A stretch of DNA of 64,000 nt from Archivesica marissinica. Taxonomy: Eukaryota; Mollusca; Bivalvia; Venerida; Vesicomyidae. The translations under genes and the position numbers were made by a program. Below, piece by piece: positions 54,701 through 63,221 of the stretch (the first letter of the stretch is position 1; every line of letters starts with the position of its first letter). A model generated the notes under the pieces. It worked only from the letters and a program-made list of their open reading frames with translations. It was not told the DNA's origin and searched no databases. The DNA is taken from positions 600,601 to 664,600 of the forward strand of contig CM026404.1 in NCBI GenBank assembly GCA_014843695.1, given 5' to 3'.

Positions 54701-57700
54701 ATGCACAACTAGAATATGGCCTCAATCATTCAAGCTGGAATACGCTCATGCACAACTAGAATATGGCCTCTAGTATTCTTGCTGGAATACGTTCATGCAC
54801 AACTAGAATATGGCCTCAATCATTCAAGCTGGAATACGCTCATGCACAACTAGAATATGGCCTCTAGTATTCAAGCTGGAATACGCTCATGCACAACTAG
54901 AATATGGCCTCAATCATTCAAGCTGGAATACGCTCATGCACAACTAGAATATGGCCTCTAGTATTCTTGCTGGAATACGCTCATGCACAACTAGAATATG
55001 GCCTCTAGTATTATTCCTGGAATACGCTCATGCACAACTAGAATATGGCCTCAATCATTCAAGCTGGAATACGCTCATGCACAACTAGAATATGGCCTCT
55101 AGTATTCTTGCTGGAATACGCTCATGCACAACTAGAATATGGCCTCAATCATTCAAGCTGGAATACGCTCATGCACAACTAGAATATGGCCTCTAGTATT
55201 CTTGCTGGAATACGCTCATGCACAACTAGAATATGGCCTCTAGTATTCTTGCTGGAATACGCTCATGCACAACTAGAATATGGCATCTAGTATTCTTGCT
55301 GGAATACGCTCATGCACAACTAGAATATGGCCTCAATCATTCAAGCTGGAATACGCTCATGCACAACTAGAATATGGCCTCTAGTATTCAAGCTGGAATA
55401 CGCTCATGCACAACTAGAATATGGCCTCAATCATTCAAGCTGGAATACGCTCATGCACAACTAGAATATGGCCTCTAGTATTCTTGCTGGAATACGCTCA
55501 TGCACAACTAGAATATGGCCTCAATCATTCAAGCTGGAATACGCTCATGCACAACTAGAATATGGCCTCAATCATTCAAGCTGGAATACGCTCATGCACA
55601 ACTAGAATATGGCCTCAATCATTCAAGCTGGAATACGCTCATGCACAACTAGAATATGGCCTCTAGTATTCTTGCTGGAATACGCTCATGCACAACTAGA
55701 ATATGGCCTCAATCATTCAAGCTGGAATACGCTCATGCACAACTAGAATATGGCCTCAATCATTCAAGCTGGAATACGCTCATGCACAACTAGAATATGG
55801 CCTCAATCATTCAAGCTGGAATACGCTCATGCACAACTAGAATATGGTCTCAATCATTCAAGCTGGAATACGCTCATGCACAACTAGAATATGGCCTCAA
55901 TCATTCAAGCTGGAATACGCTCATGCACAACTAGAATATGGCCTCTAGTATTCTTGCTGGAATACGCTCATGCACAACTAGAATATGGCCTCTAGTATTA
56001 TTCTTGGAATACGCTCATGCACAACTAGAATATGGCCTCAATCATTCAAGCTGGAATACGCTCATGCACAACTAGAATATGGCCTCTAGTATTCTTGCTG
56101 GAATACGCTCATGCACAACTAGAATATGGCCTCTAGTATTCTTGCTGGAATACGCTCATGCACAACTAGAATATGGCATCTAGTATTCTAGCTGGAATAC
56201 GTTCATGCACAACTAGAATATGGCCTCAATCATTCAAGCTGGAATACGCTCATGCACAACTAGAATATGGCCTCTAGTATTCAAGCTGGAATACGCTCAT
56301 GCACAACTAGAATATGGCCTCAATCATTCAAGCTGGAATACGCTCATGCACAACTAGAATATGGCCTCTAGTATTCTTGCTGGAATACGCTCATGCACAA
56401 CTAGAATATGGCCTCTAGTATTATTCCTGGAATACGCTCATGCACAACTAGAATATGGCCTCAATCATTCAAGCTGGAATACGCTCATGCACAACTAGAA
56501 TATGGCCTTTAGTATTCTTGCTGGAATACGCTCATGCACAACTAGAATATTGCCTCTAGTATTCTTGCTGGAATACGCTCATGCACAACTAGAATATGGC
56601 ATCTAGTATTCTTGCTGGAATACGCTCATGCACAACTAGAATATGGCCTCAATCATTCAAGCTGGAATACGCTCATGCACAACTAGAATATGGCCTCTAG
56701 TATTCAAGCTGGAATACGCTCATGCACAACTAGAATATGGCCTCAATCATTCAAGCTGGAATACGCTCATGCACAACTAGAATATGGCCTCTAGTATTCT
56801 TGCTGGAATACGCTCATGCACAACTAGAATATGGCCTCAATCATTCAAGCTGGAATACGCTCATGCACAACTAGAATATGGCCTCAATCATTCAAGATGG
56901 AATACGCTCATGCACAACTAGAATATGGCCTCAATCATTCAAGCTGGAATACGCTCATGCACAACTAGAATATGGCCTCAATCATTCAAGCTGGAATACG
57001 CTCATGCACAACTAGAATATAGCCTCTTGTATTCCTGCTGGAATACGCTCATGCACAACTAGAATATGGCCTCTAGTATTCAAGCTGGAATACGCTCATG
57101 CACAACTAGAATATGGCCTCAATCATTCAAGCTGGAATACGCTCATGCACAACTAGAATATGGCCTCTAGTATTCTTGCTGGAATACGCTCATGCACAAC
57201 TAGAATATGGCCTCTAGTATTCTTGCTGGAATACGCTCATGCACAACTAGAATATGGCCTCAATCATTACAACTAGAATATGGCCTCTAGTATTCAAGCT
57301 GGAATACGCTCATGCACAACTAGAATATGGCATCTAGTATTCTAGCTGGAATACGTTCATGCACAACTAGAATATGGCCTCAATCATTCAAGCTGGAATA
57401 CGCTCATGCACAACTAGAATATGGCCTCTAGTATTCAAGCTGGAATACGCTCATGCACAACTAGAATATGGCCTCAATCATTCAAGCTGGAATACGCTCA
57501 TGCACAACTAGAATATGGCCTCTAGTATTCTTGCTGGAATACGCTCATGCACAACTAGAATATGGCCTCTAGTATTATTCCTGGAATACGCTCATGCACA
57601 ACTAGAATATGGCCTCAATCATTCAAGCTGGAATACGCTCATGCACAACTAGAATATGGCCTCTAGTATTCTTGCTGGAATACGCTCATGCACAACTAGA

Positions 57701-60241
57701 ATATGGCCTCTAGTATTCTTGCTGGAATACGCTCATGCACAACTAGAATATGGCATCTAGTATTCTTGCTGGAATACGCTCATGCACAACTAGAATATGG
57801 CCTCAATCATTCAAGCTGGAATACGCTCATGCACAACTAGAATATGGCCTCTAGTATTCAAGCTGGAATACGCTCATGCACAACTAGAATATGGCCTCAA
57901 TCATTCAAGCTGGAATACGCTCATGCACAACTAGAATATGGCCTCTAGTATTCTTGCTGGAATACGCTCATGCACAACTAGAATATGGCCTCAATCATTC
58001 AAGCTGGAATACGCTCATGCACAACTAGAATATGGCCTCAATCATTCAAGATGGAATACGCTCATGCACAACTAGAATATGGCCTCAATCATTCAAGCTG
58101 GAATACGCTCATGCACAACTAGAATATGGCCTCAATCATTCAAGCTGGAATACGCTCATGCACAACTAGAATATGGCCTCTAGTATTCTTGCTGGAATAC
58201 GCTCATGCACAACTAGAATATGGCCTCAATCATTCAAGCTGGAATACGCTCATGCACAACTAGAATATGGCCTCAATCATTCAAGCTGGAATACGCTCAT
58301 GCACAACTAGAATATGGCCTCAATCATTCAAGCTGGAATACGCTCATGCACAACTAGAATATGGCCTCAATCATTCAAGCTGGAACACGCTCATGCACAA
58401 CTAGAATATGGCCTCAATCATTCAAGCTGGAATACGCTCATGCACAACTAGAATATGGCCTCAATCATTCAAGCTGGAATACGCTCATGCACAACTAGAA
58501 TATGGCCTCAATCATTCAAGCTGGAATACGCTCATGCACAACTAGAATATGGCCTCTAGTATTCAAGCTGGAATACGCTCATGCACAACTAGAATATGGC
58601 CTCAATCATTCAAGCTGGAATACGCTCATGCACAACTAGAATATGGCCTCTAGTATTCAAGCTGGAATACGCTCATGCACAACTAGAATATGGCCTCAAT
58701 CATTCAAGCTGGAATACGCTCATGCACAACTAGAATATGGCCTCAATCATTCAAGCTGGAATACGCTCATGCACAACTAGAATATGGCCTCAATCATTCA
58801 AGCTGGAATACGCTCATGCACAACTAGAATATGGCCTCAATCATTCAAGCTGGAATACGCTCATGCACAACTAGAATATGGCCTCAATCATTCAAGCTGG
58901 AATACGCTCATGCACAACTAGAATATGGCCTCAATCATTCAAGCTGGAATACGCTCATGCACAACTAGAATATGGCCTCTAGTATTCAAGCTGGAATACG
59001 CTCATGCACAACTAGAATATGGCCTCAATCATTCAAGCTGGAATACGCTCATGCACAACTAGAATATGGCCTCTAGTATTCTTGCTGGAATACGCTCATG
59101 CACAACTAGAATATGGCCTCAATCATTCAAGCTGGAATACGCTCATGCACAACTAGAATATGGCCTCAATCATTCAAGCTGGAATACGCTCATGCACAAC
59201 TAGAATATGGCCTCTAGTATTCTTGCTGGAATACGCTCATGCACAACTAGAATATGGCCTCAATCATTCAAGCTGGAATACGCTCATGCACAACTAGAAT
59301 ATGGCCTCTAGTATTCTTGCTGGAATACGCTCATGCACAACTAGAATATGGCCTCTAGTATTTTGAAGTTTTAATCTTTATATAAGTCTCATCTTTGCCC
59401 ATACATAACGATAACCACACAGTATAATACACATAAAAGTACAATGCCGTTCATTTTGAATTATAAGAGACATATTATCACAGAATTATTTGGAGAATAT
59501 AGTCAATAGAGCAGTTTAAATGAAATAAATATTAACATGTATTCTCTCAAACGAGAATATGCCTATATACATACACCTGGTCATGGTATGGATCGTGACT
59601 GTAAGAGAAGCTATCCTTCGTGTTCATATTGTGACAAGTTGGTGTCAGAAGTGGGATTTGTGTTCGCGACAGTTCACGGTGGCTATGCGTAGTGGATGCA
59701 TTCACACCGAGTAGTGGGTATATGATTAGGTATGTTACTTATGTAGGTACTAACTGAGGGTGCATATTTCATTGTGTGTATGTCTGCATTCTAATAGATA
59801 CTCGAGGGTGGTATCCCAGGAGAACGGTATCGGTATTGCTGAGTACGGAACAAGGGCGAACCAGTACATACCCTGAGTGAGTCTAAATTTAAACGTTTAG
59901 GGTGTACCCAGGCATGGATCACAGCGGCACGCACCGTGGTGTCTCCATAGGTAAACACGGATTGAGGGTATGAAACTCCATTGCATTGATCGCCATTGCA
60001 TTGATTTCCGGTCTGAAGGCGTTCGGAAACGGACGGGGGGGGGGGGGCAAGGGTAAATTGCAATCTAGCATACAGATACTTGCACTGACACCGAGAACAT
60101 AAAAGTGTGTATGATAATATCACGTACCGTGTTTAGACGATGACGATGTCGATGATTTCTTATTTAGAAGCTTATTTAAGTCTAAACGTTCACCTGTGGT
60201 TTTCACATCCGGCGCATGCGTAGTCGGCTGCTGTTGGTCGT
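31160..60241 (-). CDS. SMOC: SMOC-like secreted modular calcium-binding protein (7 exons, N-terminal part outside window)
   Basis: Seven exons on the minus strand join in consistent phase to 292 codons and a stop. Order: Gln/Ser-rich linker (1-38), second linker (39-73), thyroglobulin type-1 domain with six Cys at 77, 101, 112, 119, 121 and 142 and the CWCV motif, then an extracellular calcium-binding (EC) domain from C153. The EC domain has two EF-hand loops (DTNHNQNLENNE at 208-219; [12 protein letters not shown] at 247-258) and Cys 238, 246 and 262. Tg1 followed directly by EC is the C-terminal half of SMOC1/2, whose follistatin, first Tg1 and SMOC domains would lie upstream. SMOC proteins are secreted matricellular modulators of BMP and other growth factor signalling (family knowledge). 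Two introns are swollen by minisatellites, one of them growing from a splice donor. Confidence 0.92.
31402..31694 (+). mobile_element. tRNA-derived SINE, family 3, full length with target duplication
   Basis: Complete head (GTAGTCCAGTGGTAACACGC, B box GGTTCGATCC), body and tail ending ACGTAAAACACAC. AGATTATAATAT occurs directly before and after the element (about 31384 and 31697), a likely target-site duplication. Lies in a SMOC intron. Confidence 0.9.
31695..32482. other. SMOC intron sequence with a TA microsatellite
   Basis: Holds an alternating AT tract at about 32121-32158 and nothing else recognised. The block TTATAATATAG is repeated three times near 31690-31880 around AGAGA. No further exon was seen. 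Confidence 0.6.
32483..32642 (-). CDS. SMOC: SMOC exon: second half of EF-hand 1 and EF-hand 2
   Basis: The acceptor is CATGATTGTAG and the donor is GCAA|GTATGC. It enters in phase 0 with NLENNE, finishing the first EF loop, and continues with [13 protein letters not shown] and the second loop [12 protein letters not shown], then WVNCMGL. KKCVKKFVEYCD is the matching stretch in vertebrate SMOC proteins as I remember it. Confidence 0.93.
32896..33325 (-). mobile_element. SINE family 5 copy split by a SINE family 2 insertion
   Basis: 32896-33012 (minus strand: CTGGCGCC, GAGGTGTCTC, GGCTGGCCCTTTAAATA, AAACAAACAC) and 33278-33325 (ATTGCCTACCA, CCTCCGTGGCCTAATGG) are two halves of one family 5 element. 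Between them lies a family 2 copy. The family 2 insertion is therefore the younger event. Confidence 0.8.
33013..33277 (-). mobile_element. tRNA-derived SINE, family 2, nested in family 5
   Basis: The minus strand reads GGCTGTCCGATTAGCGCAG, a short duplicated stretch, CTTCTCACCAATGCAACCC, the body TTTTCTCCGGGTACTCCGG and CCTCCCACACGAATGACCAC, and the tail AAATAAATAAAGTTTAAAC. A CTGGTA motif at both edges may be the target duplication. The head contains an internal repeat of AGTGGTTAGT. Confidence 0.88.
33347..33431 (-). CDS. SMOC: SMOC exon: EC-domain helix and first half of EF-hand 1
   Basis: The acceptor is GTCAATCTTGTAG and the donor is AACCAG|GTTAGA. It enters with one base (AG|C = Ser), encodes [19 protein letters not shown] then TMLDTNHNQ, and leaves in phase 0 inside the EF loop. 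Vertebrate SMOC has a matching LEERVVHWYFKLLDKN stretch. About 1.1 kb upstream, on the coding strand, is the long donor-derived array. Confidence 0.92.
33472..34018. mobile_element. TTAA-flanked MITE, complete copy
   Basis: Starts TTAAAGCGACACTACATC and ends GATGTAATGTCGCTTTAA, a perfect or near-perfect inverted pair of about 17 bp with TTAA at each edge. TTAA is either the target duplication or part of the inverted repeat; the sequence alone cannot tell. About 547 bp, non-coding, in a SMOC intron. Confidence 0.88.
34019..34534. other. SMOC intron DNA, nothing recognised
   Basis: Unique AT-rich sequence with a small TTAATTAA-rich stretch at about 34200-34225. Confidence 0.5.
34535..44067 (-). 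repeat. 73-77-bp minisatellite copying a SMOC 5' splice site (more than 100 copies)
   Basis: On the plus strand each unit has GTGTATATGCAATGGTCGCC, TGTTCACTCACCCATGCCCA, GTAATGACGTGCACTGGTGA and a variable (GGAT)n of 3 to about 13 copies. On the minus strand (SMOC strand) this reads CATGG|GTGAGTGAACAGGCGA, and the last unit adjoins the exon 44068-44167 whose end reads CATAG|GTGAGTGAACAGGCGA. Thus each unit carries the donor and at least 16 bp of the intron start. Units run without break from 34535 to the exon except for the N gap at 41883-42882. GTATATGC/GTATAATGC and GACGTG/AACGTG variants mark subfamilies. Confidence 0.97.
41883..42882. other. assembly gap (1000 N)
   Basis: Exactly 1000 N inside the 73-77-bp array; the same repeat is on both sides, so the array length is uncertain. 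Confidence 0.99.
44068..44167 (-). CDS. SMOC: SMOC exon: start of EC domain
   Basis: The acceptor is TTTCTGTCTACATAG; G|GA completes a Gly codon. It encodes [20 protein letters not shown] and [12 protein letters not shown], leaving in phase 2 at CATAG|GTGAGT. An alternative AG 15 bp downstream (CCTACGCAG) also keeps the frame, but would lose Cys 153, so the upstream one is preferred. The donor lies at the edge of the long array, which repeats it. Confidence 0.9.
44211..44515. repeat. 76-bp tandem repeat (4 copies)
   Basis: The unit contains GTTAGCACATTAAGTATTAG, TGGAGGTCAATTTACCAATA, GTGCCACGAACACTCAGCAT and TACCAAATTCGTACTA. Copies differ by single bases. Located in a SMOC intron, about 45 bp from the acceptor of exon 44068-44167. 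Confidence 0.95.
44600..45325. repeat. 49-bp minisatellite (about 15 copies)
   Basis: The unit has TTCTAGACAACCGCACCCAC, AATGCATTGCATGTCACTAT and AAATATGAG. Several units vary at TGCATTGCA(T/A)G and AAT(A/T)TGAG, and a few carry small deletions. Confidence 0.95.
45359..45643 (+). mobile_element. tRNA-derived SINE, family 3
   Basis: Head GCCGGATATGCAGTCCAGTG, B box AGGTTCGATCC, body TTAAACCGAGGTCTCGTGTC and tail CGATAAATAAACGTAAAA. It is close to the 31402 copy. Lies in the SMOC intron between the Tg1 and EC exons. Confidence 0.9.
45719..45800. repeat. (TCAA)n microsatellite
   Basis: About 20 tetranucleotide units, nearly perfect. Confidence 0.97.
45998..46234 (-). CDS. SMOC: SMOC exon: thyroglobulin type-1 domain
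   Basis: The acceptor is TTTGTTTTCCACAG and the donor is CCAG|GTAGTA. It enters and leaves in phase 1. It encodes one whole Tg1 domain: NDC, FIPNC, RAQCH, the signature CWCV and DPKC, giving six Cys, ending KERDIPG. Tg1 domains in this position are the second of two in SMOC1/2; the other one would be outside the window. They are otherwise known as protease-binding or structural modules. Confidence 0.95.
46571..46724 (-). mobile_element. MULE-like MITE with 9-bp target-site duplication, copy 2
   Basis: Ends TAGCCTGGG and CCCAGGCTA are inverted, and both sides carry the perfect 9-bp direct repeat GCCAGTTTC (46562-46570 and 46725-46733). Read on the minus strand it matches 28790-29044 from TAGCCTGGGTGCCAGTCTGT through TTTTTAACTTCTGGCAAAAT, with an internal deletion. 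154 bp. Lies in a SMOC intron. Confidence 0.9.
46898..47305. mobile_element. foldback dispersed element, copy 2
   Basis: Begins GGAATGAATCGCGGGTTAAT and carries the inverted arm ATTAACCCGCGATTCATTAC about 60 bp later, as in copy 1 at 8780-9227. The stem here is shorter and more degraded. The downstream part (TTACATTAATTATTATTTTC, CGCCTTTTCTTGCG, GGAAATGCAATAGGGATG) continues to match copy 1. Confidence 0.78.
47551..47655 (-). CDS. SMOC: SMOC linker exon
   Basis: The acceptor is CCGATACATCTACAG and the donor is AAAAAC|GTAAGC. It enters and leaves in phase 1, joining the linker exon to the Tg1 exon. It encodes [20 protein letters not shown] and a Pro/Arg-rich tail ([12 protein letters not shown]). 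It has no recognised domain; the assignment rests on strand, phase and splice sites and on the position between SMOC exons. Confidence 0.75.
47656..48044. other. SMOC intron DNA, nothing recognised
   Basis: Unique sequence. The neighbouring 47430-47510 contains three imperfect copies of GACAAGCAG..TATATGACGGGG, a minor repeat. Confidence 0.5.
48045..48145. repeat. short 26-bp tandem repeat (4 copies)
   Basis: Four imperfect copies of CAACTTAATGTATACAAGCA plus TATA, with length differences in the TATA part. Confidence 0.85.
48199..50233. repeat. 30-bp minisatellite with a 325-bp higher-order repeat
   Basis: The unit is GGTCTACGCTTAGATAGTGT plus TTATGTGATG. Variants include ATGTGGTGGG, GTCAATG and short units lacking TTATG. 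Blocks starting at 48505 and 48830 are identical over at least 270 bp, and a third partial block starts at 49155, so a higher-order unit of 325 bp has been copied. From about 49880 to 50200 units are almost uniform, which marks the most recently amplified part. Confidence 0.95.
50295..52548. repeat. 13-bp minisatellite with GGGG and TATA variants
   Basis: The unit is CCGGGTATATAGT or CCGGGTATATATT, with 15-bp variants carrying CCGGGGG. Roughly 170 copies. There are no stops in one minus-strand frame, so it holds open frames of about 600 and 718 codons ([16 protein letters not shown]). They follow from the 13-bp period and are not protein-coding evidence. Confidence 0.97.
52667..52935 (+). mobile_element. 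tRNA-derived SINE, family 3, internally shortened
   Basis: Head CAGACGGATCTGTAGCCCAG, then GTGGTAACACGCTGGACTGG, B box GGTTCGATCC, and the body from CAGATGGGACTTTAAACCGA. About 15 bp (the AATTAACAGTCTTT block) are missing. The tail leads into a CA/CG-rich tract. Confidence 0.88.
52938..53040. repeat. CA/CG-rich microsatellite
   Basis: Alternating ACGC and ACAC over about 100 bp, placed just after a SINE tail. Purine-pyrimidine alternation makes it a Z-DNA candidate. Confidence 0.92.
53041..53392. other. SMOC intron DNA, nothing recognised
   Basis: AT-rich unique sequence. Confidence 0.45.
53393..53992. mobile_element. diverged relative of the TTAA-flanked MITE
   Basis: Starts TTAAAGCAGCATTACATCGT and ends ACGATGTAATGCTGCTTTAA, a perfect 20-bp inverted pair flanked or ended by TTAA. 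The end motif is close to that of 33472-34018, but the interior is not obviously related, so it is a sister family. Confidence 0.85.
54028..54150. repeat. 67-bp direct duplication
   Basis: GGCTGACTCC, CGATATATTTTATTGTGATA and CTGGCGTTCCATAAT occur twice, 67 bp apart. Nothing else recognised between 54150 and 54240. Confidence 0.9.
54265..59360. repeat. 47-bp minisatellite with two alternating unit types (about 108 copies)
   Basis: All units share GGAATACGCTCATGCACAAC and TAGAATATGGCCTC. Type A continues TAGTATTCTTGCT and type B AATCATTCAAGCT; A-type variants end TTCAAGCT or TTATTCCTG. A and B follow each other irregularly, and rare variants (ATTATTCCTGG, TTCAAGATGG, ACGTTCATG) recur with a spacing of about 1155 bp, so whole blocks have been copied. 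It resembles neither a CRISPR array nor a coding repeat. Confidence 0.97.
59361..59657 (+). mobile_element. possible LTR-retrotransposon remnant (LTR end plus primer-binding site)
   Basis: TTGGTGTCAGAAGTGGGAT at 59639-59657 equals, to within a base, the complement of the 3' end of a tRNA-Leu, as used for primer-binding sites of many gypsy-type elements. It is preceded by TGTGACA, which could be an LTR end. The start of the LTR is not visible because the 47-bp array adjoins. No gag or pol frame follows. The match could be accidental. Confidence 0.4.
59658..60127. other. SMOC intron DNA, nothing recognised
   Basis: Contains a G run at about 60037-60046. Open frames here lack splice sites and similarity. 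Confidence 0.5.
60128..60241 (-). CDS. SMOC: SMOC linker exon (most upstream recognised)
   Basis: The acceptor is GTCTATCTCAACTCAG and the donor is AAACACG|GTACGT. It enters and leaves in phase 1, so it fits the next exon (G|GC). It encodes [20 protein letters not shown] and a Lys/Ser-rich end ([13 protein letters not shown]). Low complexity, so its assignment rests on splice signals and phase. Further exons with the follistatin and first Tg1 domains should lie beyond the window. Confidence 0.72.
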
Positions 60242-60739
60242 CTGAGTTGAGATAGACAAACAAGCGAAAAGAAACTATATGACAGAGAAGTGAATTCATT
60301 GTGTTCTAATGAGTCAACACATATTGTCCTTGCCTGGCCTTAACCGGAAGTCACTGTTAGTAGGATTATGGGAAAGTGTGAGTGGGACTTTAGTTAGCTT
60401 CCGATATATCGCTATTTGGAAATCGGGTATTTGTCTGGTTCCTGTCATACTACATCAATACAAATACAAACATGTTAGAAAACACAAGGGAACCAGACGA
60501 TTACATCCAATATATCGGGAGGTATATAAACGTCACCATGGACTCTTATTTCATATTACCAAACACTATATCCATGTGTATGTAGAAACTAATTCTTGAA
60601 ATGGTTTAGGGATAGAGGCAGTAATTCCACAAAACAGGTGGCAGTAAACTAAAGCTGAACAGTAGAATACTCTTCCATTAAAGATCAAATTAAGTATATC
60701 ACGGTACGGATTTAGTCACAATTGGGGGAGATCATGTGT
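60242..60739. other. unique DNA, no exon recognised
   Basis: A 96-codon open frame on the plus strand (60309-60599) has no recognisable domain and no coding-like composition. Presumably SMOC intron. Confidence 0.45.
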
Positions 60740-60815
60740 AATCGGCTCAGCTAGCTCAGTCGCTAGAGCTTTCACACTGTACACGGGCAGGTCCCGGGTC
60801 CGAGCCCCGGAATGA
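60740..60815 (+). mobile_element. tRNA-like sequence (degenerate tRNA or SINE head)
   Basis: It has CAGCTAGCTCAGTCGCTAGA (A-box-like) and GGGTCCGAGCCCC (B box). The acceptor ends do not pair and no standard anticodon loop could be placed. A SINE body was not recognised, so the class is unclear. Confidence 0.5.
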
Positions 60816-61218
60816 ATGAACACTTTTAAACAACATGTGATATGTGGCGCGTAACATAGGACCACGATAAATGTTACAGAGGACGGGATTTGTAGCTAAG
60901 ATACATCTTGAAACTAATAGTATCTATTTAAGGACATTATATTCCCGTTATCAAGTAGACTAGATACATTAAACAGCGGTTGTTTTGGTAATATAACATG
61001 AGATGTCCAAGACTAAAGGTATACAAGCAAATGAATGCAACATGGAGCTCATAAACATTCTGTGTAGTACTATTGCTTATAGAAGAACACACACATTTAT
61101 GGTTTCTCACATATCGTACGGACAACAGCAATACGTTCTCGTAAAATGTGTTCCCGTTTAGTGTATATAAAGCGCAGTAGCATGATAAACAGATCAAGTT
61201 ACAGAATCCGATAACACA
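60816..61218. other. unique DNA, nothing recognised
   Basis: AT-rich with only short chance frames. Confidence 0.45.
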
Positions 61219-61599
61219 TTAAAGCGACACTACATCAATGAAAATACAAATTTCTGCAGAATGAAATTTCCTTTTATATGGTATAATTTGTCCCCAACTA
61301 TTTGCGTATTTCAGCTAATAAACAACCGTCGTATACGCGGTTTGTTGACATATCAAAATAATGTAAATATGGTCAACATCCATGCGTAATACAATGCGTG
61401 TATCCTGAATAGCGATGCATGGTACAGATTGATCGTTATATGAAATCCTACTTTCAATTTTGAGAGTTTGTAGACAACAAAACACTGTTTATTGATTCAA
61501 TATTAGTGTTCAAAAGTATTCGGAAGAATTTGTAGTAGCAATGAATTTATACGTGAAAAATGCATTTTATTTGTTTTTTGCGATGTAATGTCGCTTTAA
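61219..61599. mobile_element. TTAA-flanked MITE, internally deleted copy
   Basis: Starts TTAAAGCGACACTACATC and ends GCGATGTAATGTCGCTTTAA. Interior blocks (TTTGTTGACATATCAAAATA, ACTGTTTATTGATTCAATAT, CGGAAGAATTTGTAGTAGCA) match 33472-34018, with about 160 bp deleted. Both inverted repeats are intact. Confidence 0.88.
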
Positions 61600-63221
61600 T
61601 GATATATTCCTGTTCAAATTGCTTGTCACAATTTCTAAAAATGTTGCTATCTTACAACTGTATTTGTTACAAAATCCGATAGAAAGCACTGCTTAGTACG
61701 CATCGGTTATCAATGCACACCTGTAGTTTATACACATGTATTTGAGCTCGATTGCGCTAGTTTTGCAGTAACGAAATCTATCATTTTTAACAATTCTAAT
61801 GAACATGGTTGGAAATATATAATCTTATGTTGACTGGGTTTGTCTTTTATTCATACGACTCTCTTCGTAACTCCATTTCTCCATAGCAACTCACAACAGC
61901 AATGCAGCTAATGTACATACATCACCTTTAACATATTTTAGTAATATTGCTGGTATAAAAAAACGGACACTCGCTTTGTTAAACAGGAATATAACTTTAA
62001 TAGCCAACAATATGGACACGTGTTCGCTATCATATCATTGTACCAAGTATCGTATTTGTAATACAACGTGTTTTACAGCTATTCCGATTTTCAAAGTTGA
62101 CATTTTCAGTGAATGTTTATCTAGACATTTCTCAACCGAATATTACCAAATTAAAAAATATATATAATGAGGACGTACACAGCTGTGTGATATGATACCA
62201 GCTGTTCCCAACTTATTTCCAGAAATAGAACAATTCTGTAAATAGTTACCTATCACATTAAACGTGTGTTCCCAGTGTATTGTTGTTATCTGATTCCGTA
62301 TCTTTTAAGAAAGGGTACACAATATGCTACATAGCGGAGTTTGCTATTATATATATACATGTATACGGATATCCAATTCTAGCTGTATGTCTGGGTGGTT
62401 ACACAAGTTATGGGTGAGGAGTTTGGAAAGGTCGGTGATCTCAGACCAAGCAAGGCAAATATGTGCGTCACTAGAACAAGTACAAACAATAACATATTAA
62501 AATATAAGGGAAATTTGACAGAAAATATGCTCATAGATTACCATTACCTATACATAGACTAACTAAACATACACGAAATGCTCCCCATCAGAATTTGCTT
62601 CTTGATTTATTTATTAAAACACAGAACAACAATCATGCACATGGAACTGCCAAACATCCCTTTCTGTTGGTTGGAGATATGGTTTCTGGGTTAATACACC
62701 GCCACCGGGGGGATTACACCGAGTAGAGATAGAGGATAAACAACAGTGAGTCCAGAATTAATACAAACTAATAATATTGGTATACTAAAACTCGTACCCA
62801 AGACAGTTCGTAATCAATGCGACAAACGCTTATAACACTTGTATTCGGTAGAGTTCCTTTATGCAGTGATTATTCAGTGATTATGAATGTTTTATATACT
62901 ACATTACAGGGACATATTAGTTGTCGCGAGTTTGAGTTTTAGTCGCGAGTACGAGTTGTAGTGAGTACGAGTTGTCTTGAGTACGATTTAAATGGTAAGT
63001 TTGTTTTGGGAATTGGGTTATATCGCGTGTACTATGGAATGTGTCCAAATGATCGTATTGCCTTGTTATCGCTGTTGGACGGAGACGAAAATGCAAACTA
63101 CTTTTTAGCTGACATAAACAACACAGAACTCCTGCAACCGGACAGGCAATACTTGCCGAAAAGGCATATTTCCTGATTCGAAATGTTCCAACCAGTTTTC
63201 AGCACAGTTGGATAGAGTGAA
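61600..63221. other. 1.6 kb unique AT-rich DNA, no gene recognised
   Basis: No coding exon with splice sites was found on either strand. A plus-strand frame at 62961-63176 (71 codons) has no recognisable domain and is not supported. Confidence 0.5.

Noticed and set aside
54265..59360. CRISPR-like repeat-spacer appearance of the 47-bp array
   Set aside because: The variable parts are only two recurring types, not unique spacers, and the window is a eukaryotic intron.
59791..60123. 110-codon minus-strand frame next to a SMOC exon
   Set aside because: Composition is not coding-like, it contains a G/C homopolymer, and the true exon at 60128-60241 is in another frame with proper splice sites.
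60309..60599. 96-codon plus-strand frame
   Set aside because: No domain, no splice or start context and no similarity that I recognise.
62961..63176. 71-codon plus-strand frame with DGDENANYF
   Set aside because: Briefly looked EF-hand-like, but there is only one short acidic stretch, no helix pattern and no splice signals.
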